Origin: Planctomycetota bacterium
GTDB lineage: Bacteria; Planctomycetota; UBA1135; GCA-002686595
Assembly (NCBI GenBank): GCA_016795325.1
Contig: JAEUHY010000015.1
Span: 930,001-994,000, forward strand
Reading direction: 5' to 3'
DNA length: 64,000 bases
In this document: positions 32,682 to 42,316 of the stretch, piece after piece
Position numbering within the stretch: the first letter of the stretch is position 1
Layout of the letters: each line of letters opens with the position of its first letter
Notes under the pieces: model-generated
The model's database searches: none
The model's input: the letters and a program-made list of their open reading frames with translations, nothing else
Told to the model about the DNA's origin: nothing
Made by a program: the position numbers and the translations under genes

Positions 32682-34772
32682 ATGGGGCCCGTACTGTTCG
32701 CCATCGCCAGCGCGGCGCTCGCCGTGCTCGCGGCCCGACTGGCCGAGCGACTCCTGCCGGGTGCGCGTCGCGCTGACCGACTGCTCGCGACGCTGCTGCT
32801 GTTCGTGGCCGCGTGCTGCGGCGTCCTTCTCGCGCTCGGAACAGCGGGCTTGCTGAGCGCCGGACCGATCGCGCTCTCGAGCGTCGCTGCACTCGTCTGC
32901 GAGCTCACTCTGAGCGCACGCGAGCGCCGAGCGCCGCCTGCTGCGCCGAGCGAAGTGCGTCGCAGTTCGTTTGCCGAGCGCGCTGGTCTGGCGCTGCTGT
33001 GCGGCGTGCTCGTGTGGTGGGCGAGCCTGACGCTGGGCTCGGGCGCGAGCTTCATCTGGGACGACCTCGCGTACCACGCGACGCTGCCGGCCTGGTGGAC
33101 GCGCGCCGGCTCGCTCGAACTCATGCCGCTGAACTACCAGGGCTACTACCCGGCCAACGCGGAGTTGTTCGCGCTGTGGTTCGTGGCGCCGTTCGAGACC
33201 GACGCCCTGGGCAACGCCGGCGTGCTCGTGTGGCTCGCGCTGCTCGCGCTGGGTTTCGTGGCCATTGCGCGCGCGCACGAAGTCCCGCTGCTGCCGGTCG
33301 CGCTCGTGCTGACCTGCTTCGTGCTCTCGCCGGAGGTGGCGCTGTTCGCGCAGAGCTACTGCGCCAACGACCTTGCGCAGACCGCCTTCGCGGTGGCGAT
33401 GCTCGCCTTCGCCGCAGCGGGAGACGAACGCCATGTCAGCGCTCGTGCGACGCTCTCAGGGATTGCAGCCGGGCTCGCGCTCGGCACGAAGATCACGGTC
33501 GCGCCGCAGGTGGCGCTCGTCGCGTTGTGGTGGGGAACGCGCAAGCCCGTCGACGCTTCGCGTTGGCGACTACTCGCGTTGTTCGTCGTCGCGGCCGTGC
33601 TCTGCGGAGGCTTTTGGTTCGCGCGCAACTGGCTCGTCGCAGGCAACCCCGTGTACCCGGCGGAATTCGGGCCCTTCGAGGGGCCCTTCAGCGCGCAGGT
33701 GCAGCACCGCACGACGCTGATCCCGACGATCCTCGAGAACTGGACGCGCCCGCAGTTCTGGCAGCGCTTTGCCTTCCGGCGCCTCGACTGGCCGCTCGCG
33801 CTCGGACTTCTCTCGCTGTGCGGTTACGCGCTCGCCCTGCTGTTCCTCGCGCGCGCCGACGAACCTCGCCGTCGACGTTATTGGCTGCTGCTGTGCGTCG
33901 CCGGGCTTGCGCTGCTCGCGCTGTTTCCGTTCCAGCCGTTCTCAGGCACGAACAACCGTCCGTCGTCTGGCCTGCACCATCCGATTCGCTTTCTGACCTT
34001 GGAGTTCGCGCTCGGGCTGCTGCTGTTCGCGTCCGCGTTCAAGGGCGCCGGCAAGCTGCGTGCACTGCTGATGGTCGTGGTCGCGCTGCTGGCGCTGATC
34101 GCCGCGGACGGGAACTTCGCGGGGCATGCCGCGTGGCTCACAGGCGGTTTCTTCGTCGCACTTTTCGCCGTGTACGTGGCCGAACAACGCCGCACGCCCT
34201 GGCCGTCGTGGCTCGGCACGCTCGCGCTCGTCGCGCCGTGGCCGTTGCTCGCACTCGCGGCGCCGGCGCTCGAACGCGCCGCCGCCGCGCGGCTCTACGC
34301 GTTCGGCGGGGACCGGCCGATGGGCGCGCCCTGGCGCGTGCTCGAGCAACTGCCCGATGGTGCGCGCATCGCCACCATCACCAACGATCCCGGCAGCCAC
34401 GCGCTCTACCGGCCGCTCTTCGGCCGCAGCTTGCGCTTCCAACCCGTCGCCGTGGACGCGCTGGGACGCGCCGAGCTCGCCTGGCACGAGCGCGGCTCGA
34501 ACGCGCGCGGTTGGTGGGATGACTTCGGAGCCCCGCCGCCGCCGAGCGCGGAGGACTTGCTGCGCAACCTCGCCCAGGCGCGCGTGGAGTTTCTCCTGCT
34601 CTCCAAGTGGCCCGCGTTTCCGACGGACAAACAGGGACTTCGTGTTGCGCCGTGGCCTCCCGCGAAACAGGCGTTCGAAGGAGTCGTCGGCGCGCGCTGC
34701 TTGCACGCGGACGGTTACTCGGAGCTGTGGGACCTGCGCGAGGCCGCGGCCGAGCCCGGCGAGCAGCGCTGA
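32682..34772 (+). CDS. Polytopic membrane protein, GT-C type glycosyltransferase
   Basis: 696 residues with about 12 hydrophobic helices. The first large loop has FIWDDLAYHATLPAWW, where the acidic pair resembles the catalytic/metal region of GT-C transferases (ArnT, PMT and related). The next features are MPLNYQGYYPANAELFALWF and GIAAGLALGTKI. The C-terminal ~130 residues are soluble and end in a small alpha/beta domain (RVLEQLPDGARIATITND, FGRSLRFQPV), as in Dol-P-sugar-type enzymes. GT-C enzymes move sugars from polyprenyl phosphate carriers to lipid or protein acceptors in the periplasm. The substrate is unknown. No polysaccharide cluster surrounds it. Confidence 0.7.
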   Translation: MGPVLFAIASAALAVLAARLAERLLPGARRADRLLATLLLFVAACCGVLLALGTAGLLSAGPIALSSVAALVCELTLSARERRAPPAAPSEVRRSSFAERAGLALLCGVLVWWASLTLGSGASFIWDDLAYHATLPAWWTRAGSLELMPLNYQGYYPANAELFALWFVAPFETDALGNAGVLVWLALLALGFVAIARAHEVPLLPVALVLTCFVLSPEVALFAQSYCANDLAQTAFAVAMLAFAAAGDERHVSARATLSGIAAGLALGTKITVAPQVALVALWWGTRKPVDASRWRLLALFVVAAVLCGGFWFARNWLVAGNPVYPAEFGPFEGPFSAQVQHRTTLIPTILENWTRPQFWQRFAFRRLDWPLALGLLSLCGYALALLFLARADEPRRRRYWLLLCVAGLALLALFPFQPFSGTNNRPSSGLHHPIRFLTLEFALGLLLFASAFKGAGKLRALLMVVVALLALIAADGNFAGHAAWLTGGFFVALFAVYVAEQRRTPWPSWLGTLALVAPWPLLALAAPALERAAAARLYAFGGDRPMGAPWRVLEQLPDGARIATITNDPGSHALYRPLFGRSLRFQPVAVDALGRAELAWHERGSNARGWWDDFGAPPPPSAEDLLRNLAQARVEFLLLSKWPAFPTDKQGLRVAPWPPAKQAFEGVVGARCLHADGYSELWDLREAAAEPGEQR

Positions 34773-34810
34773 CGCGCGCAGCCGGCGCCGCGAGCAAACA
34801 CGCGCCGTGT

Positions 34811-34836
34811 GCGGCGGAGCGTCGTGGCTCCGCGGC
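34811..34836. terminator. Hairpin between convergent genes
   Basis: A 7-bp stem plus outer pairs around the loop GTCGTG lies between the stop of the membrane glycosyltransferase and the stop of the minus-strand chlorite-dismutase-like gene. There is one internal mismatch and no T-run. Confidence 0.4.
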
Positions 34837-34905
34837 GCGTTCACACACCTCTCGTTTGCGTTGAAGGCGAAGCGCCGCGCTGCGCGGTCGAAGGAGGCGC
34901 GCGAT

Positions 34906-35490
34906 CTAGCGATCCGTTGCTTGGCGCCGGTCGCGAACGAGGCGGATCTCGACTTCGCGCTCGACGTAGCGCCACTCCGGAGTCGTGCGCAAGCGTGTGA
35001 CGAGTTGCTCGAAGAGCTGCTCGTGCTCGGGCGCGAACTCGAACCAGGTCAAGAAGTCGAACGGCTCGCCGAGGTCGCGGCTGTGGTGGAGTTGCCGCGC
35101 GATCGCGGGCAGGTACTCGCTGCCGATCGCGATGTGCTGCGAAGCGCTCGCCAGGATTTCCCGGCGCGTGTCCTGTGCGAGCACCCACCAAGCCGCGGAT
35201 TTGGCGATCGGGATCAGCGCCGCGCGCGTGGCGCTGGCGCGGCCCAGCGGCGCTGGTTTGGCGCCGAGCGTGGCGAGCTCCGAGCGGGTCGTGTAGCGCG
35301 CGTTGCTCGTGAAGCCGCGCAGCGTCCAGTTCGCGCCGGGGTCCACCTCGCCGGACGTGAACTCGAGACGTGGCGCTGCGGCGAGCGAGTCGCCTGTCAC
35401 GGCGTTCACGCTCACGATGGACCACTCACCGCGCACTCCGGCGGAGAAGCTGAACAGTTGCGGCAAGGAGACGTAGGCGGGGGAGGGCAT
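34906..35490 (-). CDS. Chlorite-dismutase-like protein
   Basis: 194 residues from the ATG at 35490 (MPSPAYVSLPQL). A GTG at 35562 in the same frame would add 24 residues with a low-complexity look, and neither start has a clear ribosome-binding site. The C-terminal half has SASQHIAIGSEYLPAIARQL, HHSRDLGEPFDFLTWFEF and LRTTPEWRYVEREVEIRL. I associate these with a subgroup of the chlorite dismutase superfamily. Superfamily members bind haem through a His and include HemQ and true chlorite dismutases. Whether haem is bound here cannot be told; the His-rich HHSRD region and the HIAIG His are candidates. Isolated on its strand. Confidence 0.55.
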   Translation of the reverse strand: MPSPAYVSLPQLFSFSAGVRGEWSIVSVNAVTGDSLAAAPRLEFTSGEVDPGANWTLRGFTSNARYTTRSELATLGAKPAPLGRASATRAALIPIAKSAAWWVLAQDTRREILASASQHIAIGSEYLPAIARQLHHSRDLGEPFDFLTWFEFAPEHEQLFEQLVTRLRTTPEWRYVEREVEIRLVRDRRQATDR

Positions 35491-35605
35491 CGAAGGCTCG
35501 AGTGGGCAAGTGTCGGCGCGCAATGCGCAGACGCGGAGGCTGGGCGCAGGTTCGTTGTGCACGTTGCGTCGTGCTCGCCGCGGCGCCCAACGCGCGCCAC
35601 GTGGG

Positions 35606-36982
35606 TCAATTCAGTTCGGTGTAGATCGCGTTGGACCAGTTGCCGCGCGTGCGCGATGCGTCGAGCGCACGAGCTTGGTAGACGAGTCCCAGTCCGCTCG
35701 GAAGCGATCCGGGCAGCGCCAGCGTGGTCGTGAGCGGAAGCGGACCGATTGCGACACGTCGCCTGCGGATCGTCGGATCGAAGAACGTCGTGCCGAAGGG
35801 AGGATCGGGCAGCGCCGTCCACTGCGAGCCGACCCAGAGTTCGACCGTCATGCCGGGCGTGCCGGACGCTGTGAGTTGCAGCGTGGCCCCGGGCGCCGAG
35901 GCGCCGACGATTTCGAGCGTCGCGTGCGAGAACTCGTACGCGCCGATGTCGACGATGGCGACGCCATCCAGGTCGCCGTCGAGTCGCCGCGGGAACCCGT
36001 CGGGGTCCGTCGCCGAGACCGGCGGCGCAACTGCGCTGCCTGCGTCGATCAGCGGCGAGGCCGCCGTGGGGCGCAGCACGCCGTTGGGTCCGTTCACGAA
36101 CAGCGGATCCGCGCTGAGGTTGTTCGTTGCGTAGCTGAGCGCGTTGACCTCCGCGATGCTGTTCAGCTCCAAGCCTGTGACGTGCATGAGCGACACGCCG
36201 TTGGCCCAGAAGTGCGTGTTGCGGAGCGTCGGGGAGTCGCTCGCGTCGATCACGCAGATCCCGCGGCCGGTGTTGAGCGCGAACACGCAGTTTTCGATCG
36301 TCGGCGCGCAGCCGCCCTGCATGTGCAGTCCGTTGTCGTGGTTGTCGTAGACCACCGTGTGGCGGAACGTTCCGTTCGAGGCGAGCACGTCGATCACGTG
36401 GCCGGAGTCCGCAGCTCCGTTGCGGAAGAACACGCAGTTCTCGACGAGCGGATCGCCGCCGTTGCGCACCGCGAGAGCCGAACCGCGACCGGCGGTGTTC
36501 GTGTTGGCGGTGAAGATCAGGTTGCGCAGCACGGGCGAGCTGCCGTCGACGAGCGCGCCGCCGCCGCCCAGGCTCACGCTGCCGCTCGCGCGACCGTTGC
36601 GAAGCGTGAAGCCGTCGACGACGGCGCCCAGCGAGCCGAAACGCATCACGCGCGTGAGGCCGCCGCCGTCGAGGATGGAAGGTTGCGTCGAAGGCCGACG
36701 CAGTTCGATGCGATTCGCGCCCGGCTCGAAGCCGCCCAGCAGCGTGACTCCGTCCGGAATCAGGAACGCACTCCCGCCGCCGAGGTACACGCCGCGCGCG
36801 ACCCACAGCGAGTCGCCGGCCGTGGCTGCTGCGAGAGCATCGTGGAGGTTTGTGTACGCGCTCGCCCAACTCGACCCGGAGCCGCCGCTCGGCGCCGCGG
36901 CGTCGACGTAGATCGTGGTCTGTGCCGTGGCGGCAGCGGCGAGCGTGATGGTGAGCGGCAAAGTGCAGAGGAACTGGCGCAT
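35606..36982 (-). CDS. Secreted right-handed beta-helix protein
   Basis: 458 residues. The ATG at 36982 is fixed by AAGGAG on the minus strand. The signal peptide (MRQFLCTLPLTITLAAAATA) is followed by TIYVDAAAPSGGSGSSWASA, a common opening of Planctomycetes/Bacteroidetes extracellular parallel beta-helix proteins. Helical coils run from about 90 to 300 (SPVLRNLIFTANTNTAGRGS, CAPTIENCVFALNTGRGICV), then a GDLDGVAIVDIGAYEF element. A beta-sandwich closes the protein with LVYQARALDASRTRGNWSN. Polysaccharide lyase or adhesin functions are typical of the fold, but no catalytic pocket is evident. Its start lies 274 bp from the divergent sigma-54 activator gene. Confidence 0.85.
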   Translation of the reverse strand: MRQFLCTLPLTITLAAAATAQTTIYVDAAAPSGGSGSSWASAYTNLHDALAAATAGDSLWVARGVYLGGGSAFLIPDGVTLLGGFEPGANRIELRRPSTQPSILDGGGLTRVMRFGSLGAVVDGFTLRNGRASGSVSLGGGGALVDGSSPVLRNLIFTANTNTAGRGSALAVRNGGDPLVENCVFFRNGAADSGHVIDVLASNGTFRHTVVYDNHDNGLHMQGGCAPTIENCVFALNTGRGICVIDASDSPTLRNTHFWANGVSLMHVTGLELNSIAEVNALSYATNNLSADPLFVNGPNGVLRPTAASPLIDAGSAVAPPVSATDPDGFPRRLDGDLDGVAIVDIGAYEFSHATLEIVGASAPGATLQLTASGTPGMTVELWVGSQWTALPDPPFGTTFFDPTIRRRRVAIGPLPLTTTLALPGSLPSGLGLVYQARALDASRTRGNWSNAIYTELN

Positions 36983-37256
36983 CGAGGGACTCCTTGAGGT
37001 GGCCGTGCAGTGCTGTTTGGGGTACTGGGTAGATGGCTGTTTCCCGGACGCGTTTCGACGAAATCCGGACGCCAGTTCGGGAGCTGCGAACGTCTGCGTG
37101 CTCGGCGAGGACACGCGCGCGCCTGTTGCCGGCGACGACGTTCGTGCGGGCGAATTCGGATGCATCCGCCGCGCGGGTGCGCTTGCCCGTTCGTGCTTCG
37201 CGCGAGGAACTGTCCGAGGTTGCGAGCGCGCCGCGCGCTCGGGCTACCATGACCGG

Positions 37257-40200
37257 GTGAGCGTTCCTGTGCGCACGGCGACCTTGTTCCTGGGCTGCGT
37301 CCTGGCCTGGAGCTTGTGTGCGCTCGGCGCGTTCGCGCAGTCGCCGCTCGCGCAGCGCGGCGCATCGGCGGTGTGGGTCGACGCGCAATCGCTCGTGATC
37401 GACGGCGATCCGGGCGAGTGGCGCGGATCTGCGCAGGCGCCCGTCGAACTGAACGCGCTGGGACAGCTGGTCGAACTCGTCGCGCGTCCGGTCGGCGAGA
37501 ATTGGAGCGGGCCGAACGATCTGTCGGTGCGCGCCTGGCTCGGTTGGAACGCGACCGATCTGTTGCTCGGCGGCGAGGTGCTCGACGACGCGCCGTCCGA
37601 ACACGTCGAGCCGGTGTGGTACGAAGGCGACAGCCTCGAGTTGTTCCTCGACCTCGGCGCGCGCGGCGAGGCCTGGGACGAAGCCGACTGGCAGCTCATG
37701 CTCGCGCCGAACTGGCCGGAGCGTCCGTGGGGTTTGTACCCGCGCGGCGAGCAGGCTGCGGGGCGCGAGCGCGAGCGCGATGGAGGGTTCGGCGGAGTCG
37801 AGGTGCGCGCGCGAGAGATCGCGGGCGGCTACCGCTTCGAGGCGCGCATCCCGTGGCGCAATTTCGGCGCGTTCACGCCGCGCGAGGGTGCGCGAGTGGG
37901 TTTCAACCTCGCGGTCTGCGACCGCGACCGCGGCGGCGTGCTCGAGAGCTACGCGACGTGGACGGGCGAGCAGCAACTCTCCACCTTCGCCGACCGGCGC
38001 GGTGAACTGCTGCTCGAGCCGGCGCCGCGCGGGCCGAGCGCCGCGGCTGCGGAGGACGAGCGCGATTCGCCGTCGACGGGCCGGCCGTACCTGCTGGTCG
38101 TGCTCGCGGCGTTGTACGGCGTGGCGCTGGCGACGCGGCGCCTGTGGCGGCTGCAGAAGGCGCGGCGCATCGCAACTTGGACCGCCGTGAGCTTGATCGT
38201 CGCCGCCGGCAGCGCGGCGGTCGTTTCGCGCTTGCTGCAGGCGCGCGAACGCGAGCAGCGCGTCGCGGAGGTCGAAGCGCACTGGACGCAGTTCGAGTCG
38301 ATCGCCCGCGCGGGCGCGCTGGGCGTCGCGGCCCCGTCCGAGCTGCTCGCCGCAGCACAGGCGCTCGCCGCCGGGCGCGCGATCGCACCTCCGCCGCGCC
38401 TGCGTTGGACGCCGCTCGCGCCCGTCGAGCGCGCGCTGGCCCCGGCCCCGCGCCGCACGAGCGTGCGCGGCTTGCCGTTCGTGCCCTTCGTCGGAAACGC
38501 CGGGCGCCAGGAAGCTTTCACGCTCGAATCCGGACGCGCGCTGCGCGTTCGGCTGGTCGGCGCCGGCGCCGCACCGCTGCAACTCGACGCGTTGCAACTC
38601 GTCACGCGCGTTCGCGATCGTCGCTACCAACGCTTCGGCTCCGCGGAGGCGCCCGTGCTGGCGATCGACCTCGTGGCGGGCGGCCAGCCGCTCGGAGCGC
38701 CGCTCGAAGTGCGGCACGCGCGCGAACTGCACTTCGAGGAGGACGAGCACCGCGACCTGCCCGACCTCGAAGCGGTGTACTTCGCCGGCGCCGGACGCAA
38801 CGAGCGCACGCACGGCGATGCGTTGCTCGTGAGCCTCACGCCGTCGCTCGCCGCGGACGAGATCGTGATCCGGCACGTCGGTCCGCCTTCGGGTTACGCG
38901 GTGGAGATCGTGGCGCTCGCCGCGGGCGTCCGCGACGTGTCGCTCGAGGCGCCCGAGCCGCTGCGTGCGACTCCGGACGGGCAATGGGTCTGGTCGGGGC
39001 GCGACGAGGCGATCGAGATCGAACTGGCCGCGCCGGGGCGCGCGCCGCGCCGACTCGAAGCGGGCACGCTGGTGCACTCGTTGCGGATCGCGCAGCAGCC
39101 GATCGCCACGGCTTACGTGCGCGATCTCGCGCCCGCACCGAGTTCGGCCCTCGACATCGCGCCGCTCGCCGCGGCCGTGCTGCTCGCGCCGTTCCTGGTC
39201 ACGGTCTTCGCGCAGTGGCTCGCGACGCGCCAACGCATGCGCGGCAAGCTCGCCGTGGGCTTCGCCGCGACTTCGGCGGCGCCGCTCCTCGCGCTGATGT
39301 TCCTGCTCGATGCGTCGCTGCGCAGCGAGTACGAACGCAGCGAGCTCGAACGCGCGCGCAGCGAGCTGGTCCGAGCCGAGAACGGACTGGGCGCCTTGGC
39401 TCAGTCGCTCGAGCGCGATGCGCAGCGCTTCCTGCGGCTGGCGGCGATGCGCAAGCAGATCGACGGCGTCTACCCGCAGACGCCGGAGGAACTGCTCGCG
39501 ATCTGGGGCGAGTCCGACGGTTCGGTGCGCATCCTCGAGCGCACGGGGCTCGACGGACAGCGCGTCGTCGTGGGGGTCGGGCCGAACGTCGCGCAGCTGC
39601 GCAACTATGCGGGCTTCGCGACCGGACTCGTGCGGCCGCGCGGGCAGTTGCTCGTGTGCGGCGTCGCGCAGACCACTCCGGGCGCCGAGCAGCCGCTCAA
39701 GGTGGTCGTGGCGCGCGCGCCCGAGTTGCCCGACTCGAGCGCAGCGACCCAGGCGGGTGCGGTGCGCTTGATCGGCGCGGGCCGTGATCCCGCGCCCGCG
39801 GCGGGGCAGGCCTTCAGCTCGAGCCCCGGTGAACTGCGTCGACCGTTGTACGACGCTGGCGACGAACAACTGGCGGGCGTGCTGCTCGCGCGCGTGCGCG
39901 CTCGGGCCGCGCCGGTCCTGGGCGGTTTCACGCTGCTCGAGTTGCTGCTGTCCGCGGCGATCACGGCGCTGTTCACCGTGGTGCTCTTCGCGGGCATCCT
40001 CACCGGCGGCGTCGTCGGACCGATCGAGCGCCTCGACCGCGCGCTGCGGCGCGGCGACGTGGCGCGCGTCGAAGCCGAGGTCGACGACGAGATCGGGCGC
40101 CTGGCTGGCGCGATCCGCGGCTACTCGGCGGAAGTCGCCGAGCGCGTCGAACAGCTCGAGATGCTGCAGCGCGCGCAGGGCGAGCTCGCCCAGCGGCTCG

Positions 40201-42119
40201 ACCCGGACCAGGCGCGTGAGGCGGTGCTCCAGTTCTTCCAACGCTCCGCGGGGGCGCGCAGCGTGTGGCTCGTGTGGCGCGGCGAGGCCGGCGAGTTGCC
40301 GCGTGTGTGGGGCGAAGGCGGACGTTCGCTGCCGCTCCCCGAGAACGCGGGCTTGCTGCAGCGCGCTCTGTGCGCCGGCGAGGTGCTCGAACTGCTCGAC
40401 CCAAGTGGGGGGCAGGCGCTCTCGGAGTTCGAGCGCATGCTCCTGGGCGTCGCGCCGAACGTGGTGTGCGTGCCGTTGGCCGCCTCGGGTGAGGTGCGCG
40501 GCGCCGTGGTGCTCGGGTACGCGCAGGAGCGGCCGGCCGGTGGACTCGCGTTCCTGCGCGCCGCGGCGAACCAGTCCGCGAGCGTGCTCGAGAACGCGCG
40601 CCTGTACTCACAGGCGACGCGCGACGCGCTCACCGGCTTCCTGACCGACCCCGGCTTCCGGCAGCGGCTGGCCGAGGAGATCCACCGCGTCGAGGCCGAG
40701 CCGAGCGCAGGAGTCGTGCTCGTGCAGCTGCGCCTGACAGGTCTGCCGCGCGACGACGAACGGGCCGGCGCGCGCTTGCGGGAGGCCGCGCAACGCCTGC
40801 GGCAAGCCGTGCGCGGAATGGCGGTGTTCGGGCGCTCCGGCGCCGCCGACCTCAGCGTCGCGCTGCCCTGGAGCGGCCGCGCGCCGCAGGTCGAGGCGCT
40901 CACCCGGCGCCTGATCGACCGCGTCGGCGGCGCGCCCTGGTCCGATGGGGCGGCGGTCAGCGGCCTGTTCGTGGCCCACGCGAGCTTCCCCGAGGACGGC
41001 CCCAGCGCGCGCTACGTGCTCAGCGTGCTCGAGGACCGGCTCGCCGAGGCGCAGACCGGCGTGCCGGCGCTCGATCTGGTGCGCCTCGCCGCGCTGATCC
41101 CGACCGACTTCGTGGCGCGCAGCCCGCTCATCCTGCAGCTGCTCGACACCGTGCGACGCCTCGCCGAGCAGGACCTCAGCGTGCTCGTCACCGGCGAGAC
41201 CGGCGTCGGCAAGGACCGCATCGCCGAGCTCATCCACCGGCTCAGCCGGCGCGCCTCCGGCCCGCTGGTGCACGTGCACTGCCCCTCGCTCTCGAGTTCG
41301 CTGATCGAGGACGAGTTGCTGGGGCACGAGAAGGGGGCCTTCACGGGAGCGCTTTCGCGGCGCCTGGGGCCATTCGAGTTCGCCTCCGGCGGCACGCTGG
41401 TCCTCGACGAGATCGCCGGACTCGCGCCGGCCGGCCAAGTGGCTCTGCTGCGCCTGCTCGAGACCCGTGAGGTGCTGCCCCTGGGCGCAACTCGGCCGAT
41501 CCCGATCGACGTCCGGGTCGTCGCCACCAGCTCGGTGGACCTGGCCGCCGAGGTCGAGGCGGGCCGCCTGCGCAGTGACCTGTACTTCCGCCTCAATGTC
41601 GCCCAGGTCGTGGTGCCGCCGCTCCGCGCCCGCCCCGGGGACGTTCCGGAGCTCGTCGCCGCCTTCCTGCGCCGCTTCAACTCCACATCGGCGCGGCCGG
41701 TGACCGGCGTCGACCCGCGGGTGCTCGAGACCCTGGGGCAACACACCTGGCCCGGCAACGTCCGCGAGCTGGAGAACGTCGTCGCCCGCGCGTGCGTCCT
41801 CGCGGCGGGTGGCGAGCTGGGCCTCGAGCACCTCGAGCTCGAGCCCGTCGCGGAGCGGCGCGGGCCGGCGGATGCGGCCGGGTTGAGCGAGCGCCAGGAG
41901 CGCCTGCTGGTCGAGCTCGCCGCGGGCGAGCGCGTGAGTTCGGCGGAGTTCGCGGAGCGCGAGGGCATCTCCGCGCGCACGGCGCTGCGCGATCTGATCG
42001 ACCTGGCGGAGCGTGGCTTCCTCGAACGGGAGGGCGCACGCCGTGGCGCCCGCTTCCGACGCACCGAGGCGCGCTTCGAGCCCCGCCGTGGGCGTCATCC
42101 GCACGTTCCTGTCGAATAA
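37257..42119 (+). CDS. Giant membrane-bound sigma-54 activator with CBM9-like sensor, GAF and degenerate GGDEF
   Basis: A 1620-residue, apparently one-component transcription regulator. The start is GTG 37257 (VSVPVRTATLF), giving a signal/anchor helix (about 5-26). A CBM9/DOMON-like beta domain follows (about 38-255; IDGDPGEWRGSA, EGDSLELFLDLGARGE). Then come two membrane helices (278-296, 303-323), a second extracytoplasmic region, two more helices (632-655, 662-688), another sensor segment and a helix (889-925) with HAMP-like sequence. A GAF-like domain (about 980-1115) and a GGDEF fold (1123-1270) follow; its signature site reads RSGAAD and is probably inactive. The AAA+ domain has Walker A G1313-K1319, GAFTGA 1360-1365 and Walker B D1384-E1385. 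A winged-helix-like end replaces the usual Fis domain. Confidence 0.85.
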   Translation: MSVPVRTATLFLGCVLAWSLCALGAFAQSPLAQRGASAVWVDAQSLVIDGDPGEWRGSAQAPVELNALGQLVELVARPVGENWSGPNDLSVRAWLGWNATDLLLGGEVLDDAPSEHVEPVWYEGDSLELFLDLGARGEAWDEADWQLMLAPNWPERPWGLYPRGEQAAGRERERDGGFGGVEVRAREIAGGYRFEARIPWRNFGAFTPREGARVGFNLAVCDRDRGGVLESYATWTGEQQLSTFADRRGELLLEPAPRGPSAAAAEDERDSPSTGRPYLLVVLAALYGVALATRRLWRLQKARRIATWTAVSLIVAAGSAAVVSRLLQAREREQRVAEVEAHWTQFESIARAGALGVAAPSELLAAAQALAAGRAIAPPPRLRWTPLAPVERALAPAPRRTSVRGLPFVPFVGNAGRQEAFTLESGRALRVRLVGAGAAPLQLDALQLVTRVRDRRYQRFGSAEAPVLAIDLVAGGQPLGAPLEVRHARELHFEEDEHRDLPDLEAVYFAGAGRNERTHGDALLVSLTPSLAADEIVIRHVGPPSGYAVEIVALAAGVRDVSLEAPEPLRATPDGQWVWSGRDEAIEIELAAPGRAPRRLEAGTLVHSLRIAQQPIATAYVRDLAPAPSSALDIAPLAAAVLLAPFLVTVFAQWLATRQRMRGKLAVGFAATSAAPLLALMFLLDASLRSEYERSELERARSELVRAENGLGALAQSLERDAQRFLRLAAMRKQIDGVYPQTPEELLAIWGESDGSVRILERTGLDGQRVVVGVGPNVAQLRNYAGFATGLVRPRGQLLVCGVAQTTPGAEQPLKVVVARAPELPDSSAATQAGAVRLIGAGRDPAPAAGQAFSSSPGELRRPLYDAGDEQLAGVLLARVRARAAPVLGGFTLLELLLSAAITALFTVVLFAGILTGGVVGPIERLDRALRRGDVARVEAEVDDEIGRLAGAIRGYSAEVAERVEQLEMLQRAQGELAQRLDPDQAREAVLQFFQRSAGARSVWLVWRGEAGELPRVWGEGGRSLPLPENAGLLQRALCAGEVLELLDPSGGQALSEFERMLLGVAPNVVCVPLAASGEVRGAVVLGYAQERPAGGLAFLRAAANQSASVLENARLYSQATRDALTGFLTDPGFRQRLAEEIHRVEAEPSAGVVLVQLRLTGLPRDDERAGARLREAAQRLRQAVRGMAVFGRSGAADLSVALPWSGRAPQVEALTRRLIDRVGGAPWSDGAAVSGLFVAHASFPEDGPSARYVLSVLEDRLAEAQTGVPALDLVRLAALIPTDFVARSPLILQLLDTVRRLAEQDLSVLVTGETGVGKDRIAELIHRLSRRASGPLVHVHCPSLSSSLIEDELLGHEKGAFTGALSRRLGPFEFASGGTLVLDEIAGLAPAGQVALLRLLETREVLPLGATRPIPIDVRVVATSSVDLAAEVEAGRLRSDLYFRLNVAQVVVPPLRARPGDVPELVAAFLRRFNSTSARPVTGVDPRVLETLGQHTWPGNVRELENVVARACVLAAGGELGLEHLELEPVAERRGPADAAGLSERQERLLVELAAGERVSSAEFAEREGISARTALRDLIDLAERGFLEREGARRGARFRRTEARFEPRRGRHPHVPVE

Positions 42120-42316
42120 TGGCGAATTAGCCAGGCCCGGCAGGGGGGCCCCGCGGGGGGCCGGCGACGCGGTTCGTGCGCGACCTGGATTCGACGTAAG
42201 TCGTTCCCAAGAAGCCAATTGCGGCGCGGTCGGCTATTCGCCACGGCGCTCGGCGGCCGACGCGGAACGCCGCTTGTTTACGGCGCGCGGCCTTAACAAA
42301 CCGATCATCTTCCGCC

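Noticed and set aside
35412..40241. A minus-strand open frame of about 1600 codons across the beta-helix and sigma-54 activator genes
   Set aside because: It is antisense to a protein with clear motifs, and its own translation is Arg/Ala/Glu/Gln-rich without a family feature. Long antisense frames are expected at this GC content.
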